Shown here piece by piece: positions 25,387 to 33,796 of a stretch of DNA of 64,000 bases (its first letter is position 1; each line of letters begins with the position of its first letter). The DNA lies in NCBI GenBank assembly GCA_016793165.1, contig JAEULA010000118.1, forward strand, positions 25,257 to 89,256, in the 5' to 3' direction. The stretch comes from Alphaproteobacteria bacterium. GTDB taxonomy: Bacteria > Pseudomonadota > Alphaproteobacteria > CACIAM-22H2. The notes beneath the pieces are model-generated. The model worked only from the letters and a program-made list of their open reading frames with translations. It was not told the DNA's origin and did no database searches. The position numbers and the translations under genes were made by a program.

Positions 25387-26175
25387 TTACACGCCGATGC
25401 GGCCCCAGCCCGGCAGCTTGATCGCCGGCCGGCGCAGATCAAGGCCCGCGACGAGGCCGAGCAGATTGACCTCGATCCCCTCGACCCAGCCGAGCGTCAC
25501 GCCGGCAAGGCCGCCGAGCGAGAGCTGCACGCCGGTGCCGCTCGGTGTCGCCCCGATCACGCGGCCGTCGGCGCGGTAGTCCTTGCCGATCGCGGTCGGC
25601 GGCAGCGCGATCGCGAGCTCCGGCACCGCGGCGAGCACATGCTGGGTGAAGGTGTTGGAGTTGGGGCCGGGCCACGCGGCATAGCGGCCGTAGTCGTCGA
25701 ACGGGTAGCGGGCGACCGCGGCGTCGATGCGCGCGATCGCCGCGGCGGCCGCGGGCCCCTCCAGCGCGTGCAGCAGCTCGGGCTCGTTCGAGTACCAGCG
25801 CGCGTCCGGGGCCCAGCCGTTCTCGCGCACCGGCCGCCCCCAGCCGACCACGTCGTAGCGGCGATAGCGCGCGGCGCCGGCCTCCTTCACGACGATCCAC
25901 GTGTGGTGGGCGAAGATGCCGCGCCAGTTGCCGACGCGCGCGGCATAGACGTGCACCACCGCCTCGGGATGGGCGCCGGCCTGCGGCAGGCGGCCGGTCG
26001 ACGACCAGTCGGCGCGGTTCCAGCTCGCGGGCCAGCCGCGCTGCCACTGCCACAGCCCGTGGGTGCCGAGCGGCAGGAGGAAGACGATCAGGAAGATGCG
26101 GCCGAAGCGGCCGAGCGCGCGGCGCAGCCGGCCGCGCGGCGTGCCGCCCGATGCCGGCTCAATAGGCCTCTTCAT
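25387..26175 (-). CDS. DUF3750 family membrane-anchored protein
   Basis: A 262-aa protein with a basic N-terminus, one membrane helix (about 27-43, GRIFLIVFLLPLGTHGLW) and a periplasmic domain carrying the DUF3750 features VVHVYAARVGNWRGIFAHHTW and GPNSNTFTQHVL; the His and Asn-rich block recall a papain-like/NlpC fold, but catalysis is unproven. It overlaps the gshA stop by 17 nt and so belongs to the rsmE-gshA transcription unit. Confidence 0.85.
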   Translation of the reverse strand: MKRPIEPASGGTPRGRLRRALGRFGRIFLIVFLLPLGTHGLWQWQRGWPASWNRADWSSTGRLPQAGAHPEAVVHVYAARVGNWRGIFAHHTWIVVKEAGAARYRRYDVVGWGRPVRENGWAPDARWYSNEPELLHALEGPAAAAAIARIDAAVARYPFDDYGRYAAWPGPNSNTFTQHVLAAVPELAIALPPTAIGKDYRADGRVIGATPSGTGVQLSLGGLAGVTLGWVEGIEVNLLGLVAGLDLRRPAIKLPGWGRIGV

Positions 26176-27532
26176 GGAAGATCGGATCGACCTTGCCGCC
26201 CCACGGCCCGTTGAAGCGGTCGACGAGGATCTCGGCGGCCGTGCGGCCGGTCGCGGCGATCTCGACGAGCGGGTTGAGGAAATGCGTCTCGTCGGAATCG
26301 CCCATGCGGTTCATCCGCTTGCGCGCGCGCAGCCCCTCGACGGCGATCGCCACCACGCGCTGCGCGACGCGTTGCAGCTTCTCGCCGCGGAACGGCGTCT
26401 GCAGGCCATGGACCGGCACGTCGCGGCGCAGCGCATGCATCTCCTCGAGGGTCCAGTCCTTGACCAGGTCCCAGGCCGCATCGAGCGCGGTCGTGTCGTA
26501 GAGCAGGCCGACGAATAGCGCCGGCAGCGCGCAGAGCCGCTTCCACGGCCCGCCATCGGCGCCGCGCATCTCCAGGAAGCGCTTCAGCCGCACCTCCGGG
26601 AACGCCGTCGTCAGGTGATCGATGAAGTCGGTGATGCGCGGGACGTCGCCGAACTCGGCATTGAACTTCCCCGCCAGGAAGTCGCGGAAGCTGCGTCCGC
26701 TGAGATCGTGGTAGGTGCCGTTGCGGTACGCGAAGTACATCGGCACGTCGCTGATGTAGTCGACGTAGCGCTCGTAGCCGAAGGCCGGGTCGAACACGAA
26801 GTCGAGCATGCCGGTGCGGTCGGGATCCGTGTCGGTCCAGACGTGGCTGCGCGCCGAGACCATGCCGGCGGGCCGGCCGTCGCGGAACGGCGAATTGGCG
26901 AAGAGCGCGGTCGCGACCGGCTGCAGTGCCAGCGACACGCGGAACTTCTTCGCCATGTCGGCTTCGGACTCGTAGTCGAGATTTACCTGCACCGTGCAGG
27001 TGCGCAGCATCATGTCGTGCCCGAGCTTGCCCTTCTTCGTCATGTACTCGCGCATGATCTTGTAGCGGCCCTTGGGCATCCAGGGCACCTCCTCGCGCCG
27101 CCACTTCGGATCGAAGCCGAGGCCGAGCATGCCGGCGCCGATCTCGGCGCAGATCGCCTTGCACTCGACGAGGTGCCTGCTCACCTCGTCGCAGGTCTGG
27201 TGGATCGTCTCGAGCGGGGCGCCCGAAAGCTCGAACTGGCCGCCCGGCTCGAGCGTGACGCTGCCGCGATCGCGGACCAGCGCGATCGGCTTGCCGTTCT
27301 CCTCGACCGGCGTCCAGCCGAAGCGAGCGGCGAGCCCCTCGAGGAGTTTGCGGATCGTCGGGCCGTCGCCCTCGTAGGGCAGCCGGCGATGGTCGGACAG
27401 CGCGAAGACGAACTTCTCGTGCTCGGTCCCGATCCGCCAATCCGCCTTCGGCTTGGCGCCGGCGGCGATGTATTCGACGAGCTGGCGCCGGCTCTCGATC
27501 GGCGCGCCTTGCGTGGTCGGCGGTGCGGACAA
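26159..27532 (-). CDS. gshA: Glutamate-cysteine ligase, alphaproteobacterial/plant type
   Basis: First enzyme of glutathione synthesis (457 aa; glutamate + cysteine + ATP). The GCS2-type landmarks are visible: WRIGTEHEKFVF near residue 35, LEPGGQFELSGAPL, GLGFDPKWRREEVPWMPKGR and MRTCTVQVNLDYESE-like MLRTCTVQVNLDYESEADM. No ATG fits the normal N-terminus; a TTG at 27532 with GGAG about 8 nt upstream gives (M)SAPPTTQGAPIESRR, the expected start. An ATG-led frame from 27955 would add 141 shadow residues. Follows rsmE, a usual alphaproteobacterial order. Confidence 0.93.
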   Translation of the reverse strand: MSAPPTTQGAPIESRRQLVEYIAAGAKPKADWRIGTEHEKFVFALSDHRRLPYEGDGPTIRKLLEGLAARFGWTPVEENGKPIALVRDRGSVTLEPGGQFELSGAPLETIHQTCDEVSRHLVECKAICAEIGAGMLGLGFDPKWRREEVPWMPKGRYKIMREYMTKKGKLGHDMMLRTCTVQVNLDYESEADMAKKFRVSLALQPVATALFANSPFRDGRPAGMVSARSHVWTDTDPDRTGMLDFVFDPAFGYERYVDYISDVPMYFAYRNGTYHDLSGRSFRDFLAGKFNAEFGDVPRITDFIDHLTTAFPEVRLKRFLEMRGADGGPWKRLCALPALFVGLLYDTTALDAAWDLVKDWTLEEMHALRRDVPVHGLQTPFRGEKLQRVAQRVVAIAVEGLRARKRMNRMGDSDETHFLNPLVEIAATGRTAAEILVDRFNGPWGGKVDPIFHEEAY

Positions 27533-27647
27533 GCGGAACTCCGTCAGTCGATTCGATGGCGCGGTCGTCGGCGACGGCCGCGAACTCCGGCGCAGGGCCG
27601 ATGCCCGCGCCCGCAGATTCCGCGGGACGCGCTCAGCGTCGGGCCGT

Positions 27648-27676
27648 GGGGAACCCCGGGACGAAGCCCGGGCCCC
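27648..27676. repeat. Stem-loop between rsmE and gshA
   Basis: GGGG (27648-27651), bulge AAC, CCCGGG (27655-27660), loop ACGAAG, CCCGGG (27667-27672), CCCC (27673-27676): a ten-pair stem with a three-base bulge in the 259-nt leader of gshA on the leftward transcript. No T-tract. It may tune readthrough from rsmE or mRNA stability. Confidence 0.55.
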
Positions 27677-27791
27677 GAACAAACAGGCGCAACGCCGCGG
27701 CGTCAAGCATGCCGGTGCCGCAGGAACGCCCCGCGGGCGAGAGACCCTGACGGCAACGTTGTTGCGACGCGGATACCGGCGCGCGGCGCGC

Positions 27792-28574
27792 TCACCCGCT
27801 GGCAGGCGACGTCGCATCCTCGGCGATGAATCGCGGCGCCTGCGCGCCGTCGCCCGCGACCGCCTGCACCACTGCGAGCGCGGCGATCGCCGCGGTGTCG
27901 GCCTTGAGGATACGCGGGCCCAGACCGACGCGTCGCACCGAGGGATGGCGTGCAAGCCGCTCGAACTCGTCGCGCGCGAAGCCGCCCTCCGGCCCGGTGA
28001 GCACCGCGAGCGGCCCCGACAGAGCGGCGAGCGCGGCGGCGATCGGCAGGCCGCCGCCGGATTCGTCGGCGACGATCAGCGCCCGGTCCGCCGGCCAGTC
28101 GTCGAGCAGCCTCGCGAGGTCGGTCGCCGGCTCGACGATCGGCACGGCGAGCCGCTCGCTCTGCTCGGCGGCCTCGGTCGCGATCGCCGCGAGGCGCTCG
28201 CCGTTCACGCGCTCCATCACCGTATGCCGCGTGAAGACGGGGATGAGCCGCGCGACGCCGAGCTCGGTCGCCTTCTCGACCATCGTGTCGAGGCGCGCGC
28301 GCTTGATCGGCGCGAAGCAGAGCCAGAGATCGGGCTCCGCCTGCGGCGGCCGGCGGCGCTCGCCGAGCGCGACGCTCGCGGCATTCTTGGTCAGCGCGGT
28401 GATCGTCGCGGCGAACTCGCCGTCCCGCGCGTTGAACACCGCGATCCGGGCCCCCGGCGCGAGCCGCAGGACATTGCGCAGGTAATGGGCGCGCGCCGCG
28501 TCGAGAGTGAGCGTCGCGCCGGACAATCCGTCCGCGACATGCAGGCGCGCGGCGATGCGGGGATCGTTCGTCAT
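27792..28574 (-). CDS. rsmE: 16S rRNA (uracil-1498-N3)-methyltransferase RsmE
   Basis: SPOUT-class methyltransferase (260 aa) that makes m3U1498 in the 30S decoding region. N-terminal PUA-like part (HYLRNVLRLAPG) and C-terminal knot with LTGPEGGF (192-199) and LGPRILKADTA (218-228). The second motif is usually RILRxETA; here Lys-Ala-Asp replaces Arg-x-Glu, a conservative change. The start at 28574 lacks a strong ribosome site but matches the family N-terminus. Confidence 0.95.
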   Translation of the reverse strand: MTNDPRIAARLHVADGLSGATLTLDAARAHYLRNVLRLAPGARIAVFNARDGEFAATITALTKNAASVALGERRRPPQAEPDLWLCFAPIKRARLDTMVEKATELGVARLIPVFTRHTVMERVNGERLAAIATEAAEQSERLAVPIVEPATDLARLLDDWPADRALIVADESGGGLPIAAALAALSGPLAVLTGPEGGFARDEFERLARHPSVRRVGLGPRILKADTAAIAALAVVQAVAGDGAQAPRFIAEDATSPASG

Positions 28575-28679
28575 GGCCGCGAGGCTAGCGATTGCCCGGC
28601 CGCAAGACGACGCGGAAAACGGGCCGCGAGCGGACCGGCGCCGGTCGCTGGTCGCTGGTCGCCGGTGTAGGATGCGGTC

Positions 28680-29156
28680 ATGTCCGAGACCAATCCCTTC
28701 ACCGTCTTCGGCGTCGTCCCGCGCGACGAGGCGGTTCGCCGTTCCGGCCTCGAGTTCCTCCAGGACCTGCTGGCGCGACGAATCCCGGCGGCGCCGATCT
28801 CCGAGACCGCCGGATTCTGGCTCGCCGAGGTCGAAGCAGGGCGCGCCGTCTTTGTGGGCGTCCCGTCGGCGCGCTTCCTCAATCCCCTGGGCACGGTGCA
28901 CGGCGGCTGGATGGCGACGCTGCTCGATTCGGCGATGGGCTGCGCCGTGCACAGCCTGCTCAAGGCCGGGCAGAGCTATACGACCGCGGAACTCAAGGTC
29001 AATTTCGTGCGGCCGGTGACACCCCGCTCCGGCACGCTGCGTTGCGATGGCAAGGTCGTCCACGGCGGCAACCGCCTCGCGACGGCGGAGGGGCGGCTCA
29101 CAGATGCCACGGGGAAACTCCTCGCCCACGGCTCGACGACCTGCATGATCCTCTGA
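28680..29156 (+). CDS. PaaI-type hotdog thioesterase
   Basis: A 158-aa single hotdog-fold acyl-CoA thioesterase. The family motif is NPLGTVHGGWMATLLDSAMG, with catalytic Asp in LDSAMG, then TTAELKVNFVRPV and a beta strand GKVVHGGNRLATAEG. Homologues hydrolyse aromatic or medium-chain acyl-CoAs. A 7-bp repeat CTGGTCG occurs three times just upstream (around 28646-28666). A six-pair GCCGGC hairpin with CCTT loop (29159-29174) follows the stop. First of four small rightward genes without an obvious common pathway. Confidence 0.93.
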   Translation: MSETNPFTVFGVVPRDEAVRRSGLEFLQDLLARRIPAAPISETAGFWLAEVEAGRAVFVGVPSARFLNPLGTVHGGWMATLLDSAMGCAVHSLLKAGQSYTTAELKVNFVRPVTPRSGTLRCDGKVVHGGNRLATAEGRLTDATGKLLAHGSTTCMIL

Positions 29157-29303
29157 CAGCCGGCCCTTGCCGGCACGGGTCGCCGACCGTTGCGCCGAAA
29201 TTCGGCAACGCCATGTCGGAGCGGGCCGGGGTCGTTCGTCCTCGGAGCAGGGCCGCCGGATCGGACGGGGCCATCATCCACCAGTCCCAGCAGGAGAATA
29301 CCC

Positions 29304-29717
29304 ATGACCATCCAGCCCTATCTGTTCTTCGACGGCCGCTGCGAGGAGGCGCTGACGTTCTATGGCAAGGCTCTCGGCGCGAAGGTCGAGATGCTGATGC
29401 GCTACAGGGAGTCCCCGGACAAGCCGCCGCCGGGGATGATCCCGCCGGGCAGCGAGAACAAGGTGATGCATGCCGCGATGCGGATCGGCGACGCGGTCGT
29501 GATGGCATCCGACGGGCATTGCGCGGGCCAGCCGAGCTTCAAGGGCTTCTCGCTGTCGATCCAGGCAGCGAACGAGGCCGAGGCCGATCGCCTCTTCGCC
29601 GCCCTCGGCGAGGGCGGCCAGGTACAGATGCCGATCGGCAAGACCTTCTTCTCGCCCCGCTTCGGAATGGTCACCGACCGCTTCGGCGTCGGGTGGATGG
29701 TCATCGTGCCGGCGTGA
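29304..29717 (+). CDS. VOC family protein (PhnB/YjdN-like)
   Basis: A 137-aa glyoxalase/dioxygenase-fold protein: IQPYLFFDGRCEEALTFYG is the typical N-terminus of the PhnB-like 3-demethylubiquinone-methyltransferase-related family, followed by MHAAMRIGDAVVMASD and TFFSPRFGMVTDRFGVGWM. The E. coli relative has no known reaction. AGGAG lies 8 nt before the ATG at 29304. Confidence 0.92.
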   Translation: MTIQPYLFFDGRCEEALTFYGKALGAKVEMLMRYRESPDKPPPGMIPPGSENKVMHAAMRIGDAVVMASDGHCAGQPSFKGFSLSIQAANEAEADRLFAALGEGGQVQMPIGKTFFSPRFGMVTDRFGVGWMVIVPA

Positions 29718-29766
29718 TCCCGCCGCGTCCTCGACCTGCCCCCGCCCGAACGACAGGAGTTCCGAC

Positions 29767-30195
29767 ATGCGCTTCATGCTTTTGATGATTCCCAAGGGTT
29801 ACGAGGCGGCCGCGCCCGGCGCGATGCCGCCCGCCGACCGCGTCGCCGAGATGATGCGGTTCAACGCGGCGATGCAGGAAGCCGGGATCCTCATCGGGCT
29901 CGACGGCCTGCACCCGCCGTCGATGGGCGCGCGCGTCAGCTTCCCCGCGGGCAAGCCGGTGGTCGCGCACGCGCCGTACCCGGGCGTGCACGAGGTCCTC
30001 GGCGGCTACTGGATGATCCGCGTCGCCTCGCGCGACGAGGCCATCGCCTGGGCGTCGCGCTGCCCGGCCGCCGAGAACGAGACCATCGAGGTCCGCCAGG
30101 TGCAGGAGATGGCCGATTTTCCGGCCGACGTGCAGAAGGCCGCCGCCGGCTTCGAGAAGATGCAGCCGGGCGGCGCGTCGGCCGCCGGATCGTGA
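29767..30195 (+). CDS. YCII-related (YciI/DGPF-type) protein
   Basis: A 142-aa protein of the YciI-like superfamily. It starts MRFMLLMIPKGYEAAAPG, has the helix MMRFNAAMQEAGILIGLDGLHP, the strand MGARVSFPAGKPVVAHAP and GYWMIRVASRDEAIAWASR. Related proteins are often next to ECF sigma factors or VOC proteins; a VOC gene lies 49 nt upstream. The stop codon lies exactly in the loop of a perfect 11-bp hairpin. Confidence 0.9.
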   Translation: MRFMLLMIPKGYEAAAPGAMPPADRVAEMMRFNAAMQEAGILIGLDGLHPPSMGARVSFPAGKPVVAHAPYPGVHEVLGGYWMIRVASRDEAIAWASRCPAAENETIEVRQVQEMADFPADVQKAAAGFEKMQPGGASAAGS

Positions 30196-30206
30196 CGATC
30201 CGGCGG
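30182..30206 (+). other. Stop-codon hairpin, 11 bp, TGA as loop
   Basis: CCGCCGGATCG (30182-30192), then TGA (30193-30195, the stop of the YciI-like gene), then the exact complement CGATCCGGCGG (30196-30206). No T-tract follows. A 7-bp hairpin of the same design sits on the next gene (30638-30654). It may protect the mRNA 3' end or act with Rho. Confidence 0.85.
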
Positions 30207-30287
30207 TCGAGCACGCTGCAGCGCCCGAAACGCGCCCGGACCTAGGCGCGGCCGCCCTTCTACGCACCGATCTTGAAGGAGACGATG

Positions 30288-30647
30288 ATGCGATACGTCG
30301 ACGGCTTCCTGCTGCCGGTCCCGAAGCGGAACATGAAGGCCTATCTGCGCATGGCCAAGGCGGCCGCGCGAATATGGCGCGAGCACGGCGCACTCGAGTA
30401 TCGCGAGGCCGTCGGCGACGACCTCGCGGTGAAGATGGGCGTCTCGTTCCCGCGCCGCGCGAAATCGAAGGCCGGCGAGACGGTGGTCTTCGCCTGGATC
30501 GTCTACAAGTCGCGCGCCCATCGCGACCGCGTGAACGCGAAGGTGATGAAGGACCCGCGGCTCGCGGCGATGATGAAGGACGCGGCGATGCCGTTCGACT
30601 GCAAGCGCATGTCCTACGGCGGCTTCGCGATCAAGGTCGCGGCCTGA
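30288..30647 (+). CDS. DUF1428 family protein
   Basis: A 119-aa protein of the ferredoxin-like DUF1428 family: MRYVDGFLLPVPKRNMKAY, GALEYREAVGDDL, and the C-terminal PFDCKRMSYGGFAIKV are characteristic. Function unknown. AAGGAG at 30276-30281 fits the ATG at 30288 (6-nt spacing) better than the adjacent ATG at 30285. Its stop codon also lies in a hairpin loop (CGCGGCC-TGA-GGCCGCG, 30638-30654). Confidence 0.92.
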   Translation: MRYVDGFLLPVPKRNMKAYLRMAKAAARIWREHGALEYREAVGDDLAVKMGVSFPRRAKSKAGETVVFAWIVYKSRAHRDRVNAKVMKDPRLAAMMKDAAMPFDCKRMSYGGFAIKVAA

Positions 30648-30654
30648 GGCCGCG
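30638..30654 (+). other. Stop-codon hairpin, 7 bp, TGA as loop
   Basis: CGCGGCC (30638-30644), TGA (30645-30647, stop of the DUF1428 gene), GGCCGCG (30648-30654): a perfect inverted repeat with the stop codon as loop. The convergent groEL-like gene ends at 30678. Confidence 0.8.
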
Positions 30655-30677
30655 CGCGACGCGCGACACCGTGCACC

Positions 30678-32300
30678 TCACATCGGCATCTCGGGTGCCG
30701 GCGCGCGCTCGGGCTTCTCGTCGGGGATCTCGGTCATCGTGGCCTCGGTGAGGAGCAGCACGCTCGCAACCGACACCGCGTTCTCGAGGGCGATGCGCAC
30801 GACCTTGGTCGGATCGATGATCCCGGCCTCGACGAGATCGACATAGGTCTTGGTCGCCGCGTCGAGGCCGACATTCCCGGTCTCGGCGACCATGCGCGCG
30901 ACCGCCACGCCGCCGTCGACCGACGAGTTCTCGGCGATCTGACGCGCCGGCATCTCGAGCGAACGCCTGAGCACCTGCACGCCCGTGCGCTCGTCGCCGT
31001 CGCATTGCGCCTCCTCGCGCGCGACGGCGTCGAGGCAGCGCAGCAGCGCCAGTCCGCCGCCGGGAACGATGCCCTCGGCGACGGCGGCCTTGGTCGCGCT
31101 GATCGCGTCGTCGAGCGCCTCCTTCTTGGCCTTCATCTCGGCCTCCGACGGCGCGCCGACGCGGATCACGGCCACGCCGCCGGCGAGCTTGGCCAGCCGC
31201 TCCTGCAGCTTCTCCTTGTCGTAGTCGCTGGTCGCCTTGTCGATCTCGCGACGGATCTGCTCGATGCGCGCGTCGATCAGCCGCCGGGCGCCCGCGCCGC
31301 CGATGACCGTGGTGGCGTCCTTGTCGACCACGATGCGCTTGGCGCGGCCGAGCTGGGCCAGCGTCACCATCTCGAGCTTCAGGCCGAGCTCCTCGGTGAT
31401 CACCTCGCCGCCCGTCAGCACCGCGATGTCCTGCAGCATCGCCTTCCGGCGGTCGCCGAAGCCCGGCGCCTTGACCGCGCATCCCTTCAGGGCGCCGCGC
31501 AGCTGGTTGACGATCAGCGTCGCCAGCGCCTCGCCGTCGATGTCCTCCGCGATCACGCACAGCGGCCGCCCGGACTTCGCCACCTGCTCGAGGAGCGGGA
31601 TCAGGTCCTTGAGGATCGAGAGCTTGCGATCGCAGATCAGGACATAGGCGTCCTCGAGGACCGCCTCCATCTTGTCCGCGTCGGTGATGAAATAGGGCGA
31701 GACGAAGCCGCGATCGAACTGCATGCCCTCGACGACGTCGAGCGCCGTCTCCGTCGTCTTCGACTCCTCGACGGTGATGACGCCCTCGGCGCCGATCTTC
31801 TCCATCGCCTCGGCGACCAGCTCGCCGATGGCGGGATCGTTGTGCGCGGAGATGGTCGCGACCTGCGCGCGCTCCTTGCGCGTCTTCACCGGCCGCGACT
31901 GCGCCTTCAGCGCGGCGATCACGGCGCGCGCGCCGCGCTCGAGGCCGCGCTTGAGATCGATCGCGCTGGCGCCCGCCACCACGTTGCGGATGCCGTCGGC
32001 GAAGATCGCGTGCGCCAGCACCGTCGAGGTGCTGGTGCCGTCGCCGACGATGTCGCCGGTCTTCTCCGCCGCCTGGCGCAGCATCTGCGCGCCGAGATTC
32101 TCTTCGGGATCCTTGAGTTCGAACTCCTTGGCGATGGTGACGCCGTCGTTGCAGACCAGCGGCGCGCCCCACTTGCGCTGCATCAGCACCGACTTCGACT
32201 TCGGGCCCAGGGTGACGCGCACGGCGTCCGCCAGCTGGGTCACGCCGCGCAGGATCTTCTCGCGCGCGGCCGAGCGGAAAAGGACGTTCTTGTGGGCCAT
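30678..32300 (-). CDS. groL: Divergent GroEL-type chaperonin
   Basis: A 540-aa class I chaperonin beginning MAHKNVLFRSAAREKILRG. The ATP site reads GDGTSTSTVLA where the standard sequence is GDGTTTATVLA; the catalytic Asp region DDAISATKAAVAEG is kept, as is EGIVPGGGLALLR. The C-terminus ends PEMPM and lacks the Gly-Gly-Met repeats. No groES lies next to it and no CIRCE element is upstream, so this is probably a secondary, specialised GroEL. The ATG at 32300 is the family start; an upstream in-frame start would add 15 unrelated residues. Confidence 0.93.
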   Translation of the reverse strand: MAHKNVLFRSAAREKILRGVTQLADAVRVTLGPKSKSVLMQRKWGAPLVCNDGVTIAKEFELKDPEENLGAQMLRQAAEKTGDIVGDGTSTSTVLAHAIFADGIRNVVAGASAIDLKRGLERGARAVIAALKAQSRPVKTRKERAQVATISAHNDPAIGELVAEAMEKIGAEGVITVEESKTTETALDVVEGMQFDRGFVSPYFITDADKMEAVLEDAYVLICDRKLSILKDLIPLLEQVAKSGRPLCVIAEDIDGEALATLIVNQLRGALKGCAVKAPGFGDRRKAMLQDIAVLTGGEVITEELGLKLEMVTLAQLGRAKRIVVDKDATTVIGGAGARRLIDARIEQIRREIDKATSDYDKEKLQERLAKLAGGVAVIRVGAPSEAEMKAKKEALDDAISATKAAVAEGIVPGGGLALLRCLDAVAREEAQCDGDERTGVQVLRRSLEMPARQIAENSSVDGGVAVARMVAETGNVGLDAATKTYVDLVEAGIIDPTKVVRIALENAVSVASVLLLTEATMTEIPDEKPERAPAPEMPM

Positions 32301-32400
32301 GGCACGACTCCCCGCTGCGTTGCGAAGAGGGAAGTGTCGAGCCAAAACCGGAGCGGCGGATTGATTCCGGTCATGAAACGCCGTCGACGCCCGGGTGCGC

Positions 32401-33042
32401 TCACGGCTCCCGAGCCGGCACGACCGGCGCCCCGGTCCAGGCCTCGATCGCCTCGAGGAGCTCGGTGTAGCGTGCCACCGGCCGCAACGGCGTCACCAGC
32501 CGTCGCAACTCGCCGCCGTCGTGGCCATAGAGGACGAGATGGCGCGTCGGCGCCGGCTGGTCCGCACGCCGATAGGCGCGCGATCCGCGCTCGACCAGGC
32601 GCACGGCGCCGACATCGGCCCAGCGGACGGCGAAGATGTCGCCCGCGCGGCCGCGCATGCGCAGCCCGGCGGCATCCGCGGTGATGCGCTCCTGGCGCTC
32701 GAACCACGCCGAGACGGCACAGAACGCGGCGATCGCCAGCACGAAGACGCCGGCCGGATAGCTCAGCCATGCGGTCCACAGCATGTCGGGCGTGCCGAGA
32801 AGCGACCCGCCGAGGACGAAAAGGCCGATCGCCCAGCCGGTGCTCGACGTCGAAATCTGGCGTGCCGGCAGCAGCTCGATCGGCGCCGCGGGCGCCCTGG
32901 CGGGCCCTCGTGCGGCACGCCCGCGCTGCTGGGCGTCGATCAGCGAATCGATGCGGCGGCTCATGCGCCGCATGAACCAGATACCGAAGGCGACGGCGCC
33001 GCCGGCGAGCCCGGCCATGCCGAGGAGGATCAGTGCCGCCAT
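32401..33042 (-). CDS. Membrane protein of unknown function
   Basis: A 213-aa protein with a membrane helix at 2-24, a cytoplasmic linker rich in Ala/Arg/Pro, two more helices (about 69-85 and 90-113) and a C-terminal soluble domain (ITADAAGLRMRGRAGD, then FAVRWADVGAVRLVE) that resembles bacterial PH-like domains. It ends 100 nt before the GroEL start on the same strand, and 25 nt separate it from the ABC ATPase upstream of it. Confidence 0.75.
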   Translation of the reverse strand: MAALILLGMAGLAGGAVAFGIWFMRRMSRRIDSLIDAQQRGRAARGPARAPAAPIELLPARQISTSSTGWAIGLFVLGGSLLGTPDMLWTAWLSYPAGVFVLAIAAFCAVSAWFERQERITADAAGLRMRGRAGDIFAVRWADVGAVRLVERGSRAYRRADQPAPTRHLVLYGHDGGELRRLVTPLRPVARYTELLEAIEAWTGAPVVPAREP

Positions 33043-33067
33043 GGCGGCCCGGGGTCCCGCGCCACCC

Positions 33068-33796
33068 TCAGTGCTGCAGGATCTTCGACAGGAAGAGCTG
33101 CGCGCGCTCGCTGCGCGGCGTGCCGAAGAAGGTGTCCTTCGGCGCGTCCTCGACGATCGCGCCCTGGTCCATGAACACGACGCGGTGGGCGACCTTTCGC
33201 GCGAAGCCCATCTCGTGCGTGACGACCGCCATGGTCATGCCCTCATGGGCGAGCGCGACCATGACCTCCAGCACCTCCGTGATCATCTCCGGATCGAGCG
33301 CCGAGGTCGGCTCGTCGAACAGCATGGCGATCGGATCCATCGCCAGGGCCCGCGCGATCGCCACGCGCTGCTGCTGGCCGCCGGAGAGCTGCGCCGGGTA
33401 CTTGACTGCGTGCTCGGCCAGACCGATGCGCGCGAGCAGCTCGCGCGCCTTCGCCTCCGCCGCGGTGCGATCGCGGCCGAGCACCTTCTGCTGCGCGAGC
33501 ACGATGTTCTCGGTCGCGGTCATGTGCGGAAAGAGCTCGAAGTTCTGGAACACCATGCCGATGCGCGAGCGCAGGCGGGGCAGGTTGGTCGCGCGGTCGC
33601 CGACGGAGACGCCGTCGACCGAGATCCGGCCCTGGGTGAAGGGCTCGAGCCCGTTCACGCACTTGATCAGGGTGCTCTTGCCCGAGCCGGACGGCCCGCA
33701 GATCACGACCACCTCGCCCTTGGCGATGCGCAGCGAGCAGTCGTTGAGCACGCGGAAATCGCCGTACCACTTGCTCACGTTCTCGATCTCGATCAC
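33068..33796 (-). CDS. Polar amino-acid ABC transporter ATP-binding protein (GlnQ/GltL type)
   Basis: A 242-aa ATPase: Walker A GPSGSGKST, Q-loop MVFQNFELFPHMT, signature LSGGQQQRVA, Walker B MLFDEPTSALDPEM and H-loop VVTHEMGFA, all typical of polar amino-acid importers. The start is GTG at 33796, overlapping the permease stop as GTGA. The frame continues open upstream, but that part is a shadow of the two permeases. Last gene of the SBP-permease-permease-ATPase operon. Confidence 0.96.
   Translation of the reverse strand: MIEIENVSKWYGDFRVLNDCSLRIAKGEVVVICGPSGSGKSTLIKCVNGLEPFTQGRISVDGVSVGDRATNLPRLRSRIGMVFQNFELFPHMTATENIVLAQQKVLGRDRTAAEAKARELLARIGLAEHAVKYPAQLSGGQQQRVAIARALAMDPIAMLFDEPTSALDPEMITEVLEVMVALAHEGMTMAVVTHEMGFARKVAHRVVFMDQGAIVEDAPKDTFFGTPRSERAQLFLSKILQH

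Noticed and set aside
32301..32400. CIRCE or other heat-shock operator before the GroEL-like gene
   Set aside because: No TTAGCACTC / GAGTGCTAA-like inverted repeat is present.
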